Shown piece by piece: positions 62,399 through 64,000 of a stretch of 64,000 nucleotides of DNA. The notes under the pieces were generated by a model, which worked only from the letters and a program-made list of their open reading frames with translations, did not search any database and had not been told where the DNA came from. The stretch comes from Bacteroidota bacterium (GTDB taxonomy: Bacteria > Bacteroidota > Bacteroidia > Chitinophagales > Saprospiraceae). The position numbers were made by a program, and so were the translations under genes. Each line of letters begins with the position of its first letter. Within the stretch, counting starts at the first letter, position 1. The DNA lies in NCBI GenBank assembly GCA_030147525.1, contig JASBVF010000030.1, positions 1 through 64,000 on the forward strand, in the 5' to 3' direction.

Positions 62399-63154
62399 TC
62401 ATTTCATAAACCTGCTCATGCCCTGCGCTACCTCTTTCCCGTCGTCAATTCTGATGAGCCGGTGTAGAAAGCTGTCGTCGCTCAACTGTTGCACTTCTGA
62501 CATCAGTCCGTCTTTCCAATGTGCTTCAATTTTGTAAAACACATCAAACTCCCGCAGGGTGCCATCCTGTAAAATGTGATCCGGGAGGGCTTCGAGCATC
62601 CACTGAATGTAGTAAACATTGTTCAGGTGGCCATTGAAATCGAGGTCGTGCCAGTCCACACGGAAAGGTTTACTCACTTCTGCAGCTTCAAACGGAGGTA
62701 ATTTGGTTTTGGGCCGGGGCAGACTTTCCTCTGCGGTGGGCATTTGTGATTCGAGTGCCAGCACAAAATCCGGGATTCGAACCATGCGCCGTTCGTTGGT
62801 ATTCATCAGCAGCCAGGTGGAGGAGGACCAGGCGATCATTTCCTTTTCAGCGTCAAAAACTTTGTAGTCCCGATAGGTGAAAAATTTTTCAAAACCACAG
62901 GAATAGGTCACCACGGATATTTTCTCGCCATTCATAGGCAGGCGCTTGATGGTCAGGTTTTTACGAAGCAGAACCCAGGAGAGCGACATGGCGTCCATAT
63001 CCCAGACGGAAACTTTCATCTGCTTGACATTTTGCATGGATGCCTCCTGCATCAGTCGTACGAGCGCAGAAACTGTCATCCGCCGGTGGCTGTCGATGTC
63101 GTACATTTGTACAACATAATCGCAGGTGTAGGTTAGGGGTGAAAGGTCGGACAT
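62399..63154 (-). CDS. Acyl-ACP thioesterase (FatA-like), two hot-dog domains
   Basis: 251 residues from ATG 63154; the frame runs to 63205. Two tandem hot-dog folds: VQMYDIDSHRRMTVSALVRLMQEAS and VDWHDLDFNGHLNNVYYIQWML, the second carrying the catalytic-type Asn/His (FNGHLNN). Hydrolyses acyl-ACP to free fatty acids. No neighbours of related function. Confidence 0.9.
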   Translation of the reverse strand: MSDLSPLTYTCDYVVQMYDIDSHRRMTVSALVRLMQEASMQNVKQMKVSVWDMDAMSLSWVLLRKNLTIKRLPMNGEKISVVTYSCGFEKFFTYRDYKVFDAEKEMIAWSSSTWLLMNTNERRMVRIPDFVLALESQMPTAEESLPRPKTKLPPFEAAEVSKPFRVDWHDLDFNGHLNNVYYIQWMLEALPDHILQDGTLREFDVFYKIEAHWKDGLMSEVQQLSDDSFLHRLIRIDDGKEVAQGMSRFMK

Positions 63155-63495
63155 AGTTGGTGGCTTTAGTTTTAATCTACTGCAAAAATCACAAAAACAG
63201 ACCAACTTTTCACTTCTGCCGGGGACTGAGACGGCCGAAAAAAAAATTCTTTCTCCCGTTTGCCGTACTTCCGGTTGTTTTTTTAATCAAAAACTTGCCC
63301 TACATTAGCAGAAGTTTTTCAAGGACATCTTACCAAAGGCATCATACCCTGTTTTTTTACTACCCTCGAGTTTGAGCAGCTACACTTCCCTTCAGACAAC
63401 TGCTCAATGAACGCAACACATTGATTGAATACCCAACTTCTATCTGCTTGCTGCAGGTAGGGGTTCCGATTATCTGTTTATCTAAAACATTGATT
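63155..63495. other. Divergent intergenic region
   Basis: About 340 bases without a convincing ORF. AT-rich with A/T runs at 63238-63300. Nothing repeated. Confidence 0.4.
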
Positions 63496-64000
63496 ATGAG
63501 CATGTTCCTTACCCAATTGAATCCTTTTTCAAGTAAAAACAAAAAGTCAGGACGTCTTGCCGCAGCAGGTTTGTGCGTCTTGCCAACAATCTTACTGGCG
63601 ATTGCACTTCAGTCCTGGACTTTTCACAAAAATCCAACTTCAGTCAGCGCAAATTTTGATGAAACGAGCTTTGCCGCATGTCCCAACCTCACCGAAGTGG
63701 GCGCCTGGAACCGCCTGACCCCTGCCCAGCGTACCACCCTGAAGAACGGTGGAACGGTGTCAAATTTCAACCTTGGCGTCTGCAACGGTGGCCCGGCTAT
63801 CACGGCCAGTATTACATCGGGGCCGGCTCCTGCAGCACCAACGCCCGGCACCCTGAACAGCCGCCACCCCCGGCGCTGGGGGAACACCTCGTTTTTCCTG
63901 GCCAGAAAAGACATGAACACCGCCGGGGTGCAGTATTGCTTCAATTTCAGCGCTCCAGTAGAGTTCAGCATGGACAGCCGGGAACACGCCTGGTTTACCA
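63496..64000 (+). CDS. Large secreted protein, 5' part only (cut by window end)
   Basis: Open from ATG 63496 through the last base (168 codons). N-terminus MSMFLTQLNPFSSKNKK-SGRL, then a hydrophobic LCVLPTILLAIALQSWTF (signal or anchor), then a mature region beginning ACPNLTEVGAWNRLTPAQR and Ser/Asn/Gly-rich sequence (NTSFFLARKDMNTAGVQYCF). Likely another T9SS-type surface protein, inferred from style; its end is not seen. Confidence 0.75.
   Translation, partial: MSMFLTQLNPFSSKNKKSGRLAAAGLCVLPTILLAIALQSWTFHKNPTSVSANFDETSFAACPNLTEVGAWNRLTPAQRTTLKNGGTVSNFNLGVCNGGPAITASITSGPAPAAPTPGTLNSRHPRRWGNTSFFLARKDMNTAGVQYCFNFSAPVEFSMDSREHAWFT

Overview
The window looks like chromosome from a member of the Bacteroidota, most likely a Saprospiria-type organism (Lewinella/Haliscomenobacter relatives). 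The reasons are: several very large secreted proteins with type IX secretion (T9SS) sorting domains of both the A form and the gliding-motility-associated B form; a one-protein hybrid two-component system with beta-propeller sensor repeats; many LytTR and LytS-type regulators; a short primary sigma factor; and promoters of the Bacteroidota form (-33 TTG, -7 TAnnTTTG). The placement is inferred from gene content only. No rRNA, tRNA, insertion sequence, prophage or CRISPR array was seen.

Layout. 0-5 kb: a gliding-type T9SS protein with a suspect 5' end, a lone 7TM histidine kinase, then a non-coding stretch with a candidate small RNA and a degenerate 21-bp tandem repeat. 5-9.4 kb: an uncharacterised protein, a PH/GRAM-like protein, and two secreted surface proteins, one joining a phage-type S74 chaperone domain to a T9SS signal. 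9.6-12.4 kb: a LytTR regulator, then a LytS kinase and a second LytTR regulator. A perfect 53-bp palindrome separates these from an S9 dipeptidyl-peptidase. 14.5-20 kb: a PLP deaminase-like enzyme, a 38-residue small ORF, a membrane protein, a glucosaminidase-like protein whose expected catalytic Glu is Gln, a ParE-type toxin-antitoxin pair and an M28 peptidase. 20-23.2 kb: a DUF4365 gene broken by one nonsense codon, a coupled small gene and a cytoplasmic subtilase. 23-28.5 kb: two paralogous TPR-like proteins, an outer-membrane protein and coaX. 28.7-35.4 kb: the hybrid sensor and a T9SS FG-GAP protein, with a candidate operator between them. 35.5-41 kb: an amidotransferase/aldehyde dehydrogenase/SDR set and a large LVIVD-type T9SS protein.

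42-47.9 kb holds the most interesting group: five co-directional genes for a PLP synthase-like enzyme, a DUF1611 (DgcN-like) protein, a PP-loop enzyme that may resemble MurL, a creatininase-family hydrolase and an enolase-superfamily dipeptide epimerase. Together they suggest an undescribed pathway acting on the stereochemistry of glutamate or a Glu-containing peptide. lspA follows. 48.4-50 kb carries an ECF sigma/anti-sigma pair next to the C-terminal relic of a fasciclin gene, the usual partner of such pairs. 50-64 kb is mostly housekeeping or ordinary: a DUF4440-like protein, a thioesterase, two decayed or tiny ORFs, a membrane protein, a TapB-like protein, an AddB-like nuclease, a START-domain protein, rpoD, a secreted protein, an Lrp regulator, a CtpA protease, an acyl-ACP thioesterase, and the start of a large secreted protein cut by the window end.

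A recurring oddity is that several translation starts are preceded by short words of 6-14 bp repeated two or three times in tandem or close succession. Unless stated otherwise, starts were chosen at ATG codons; many open frames extend upstream to TTG or GTG codons that look unused.
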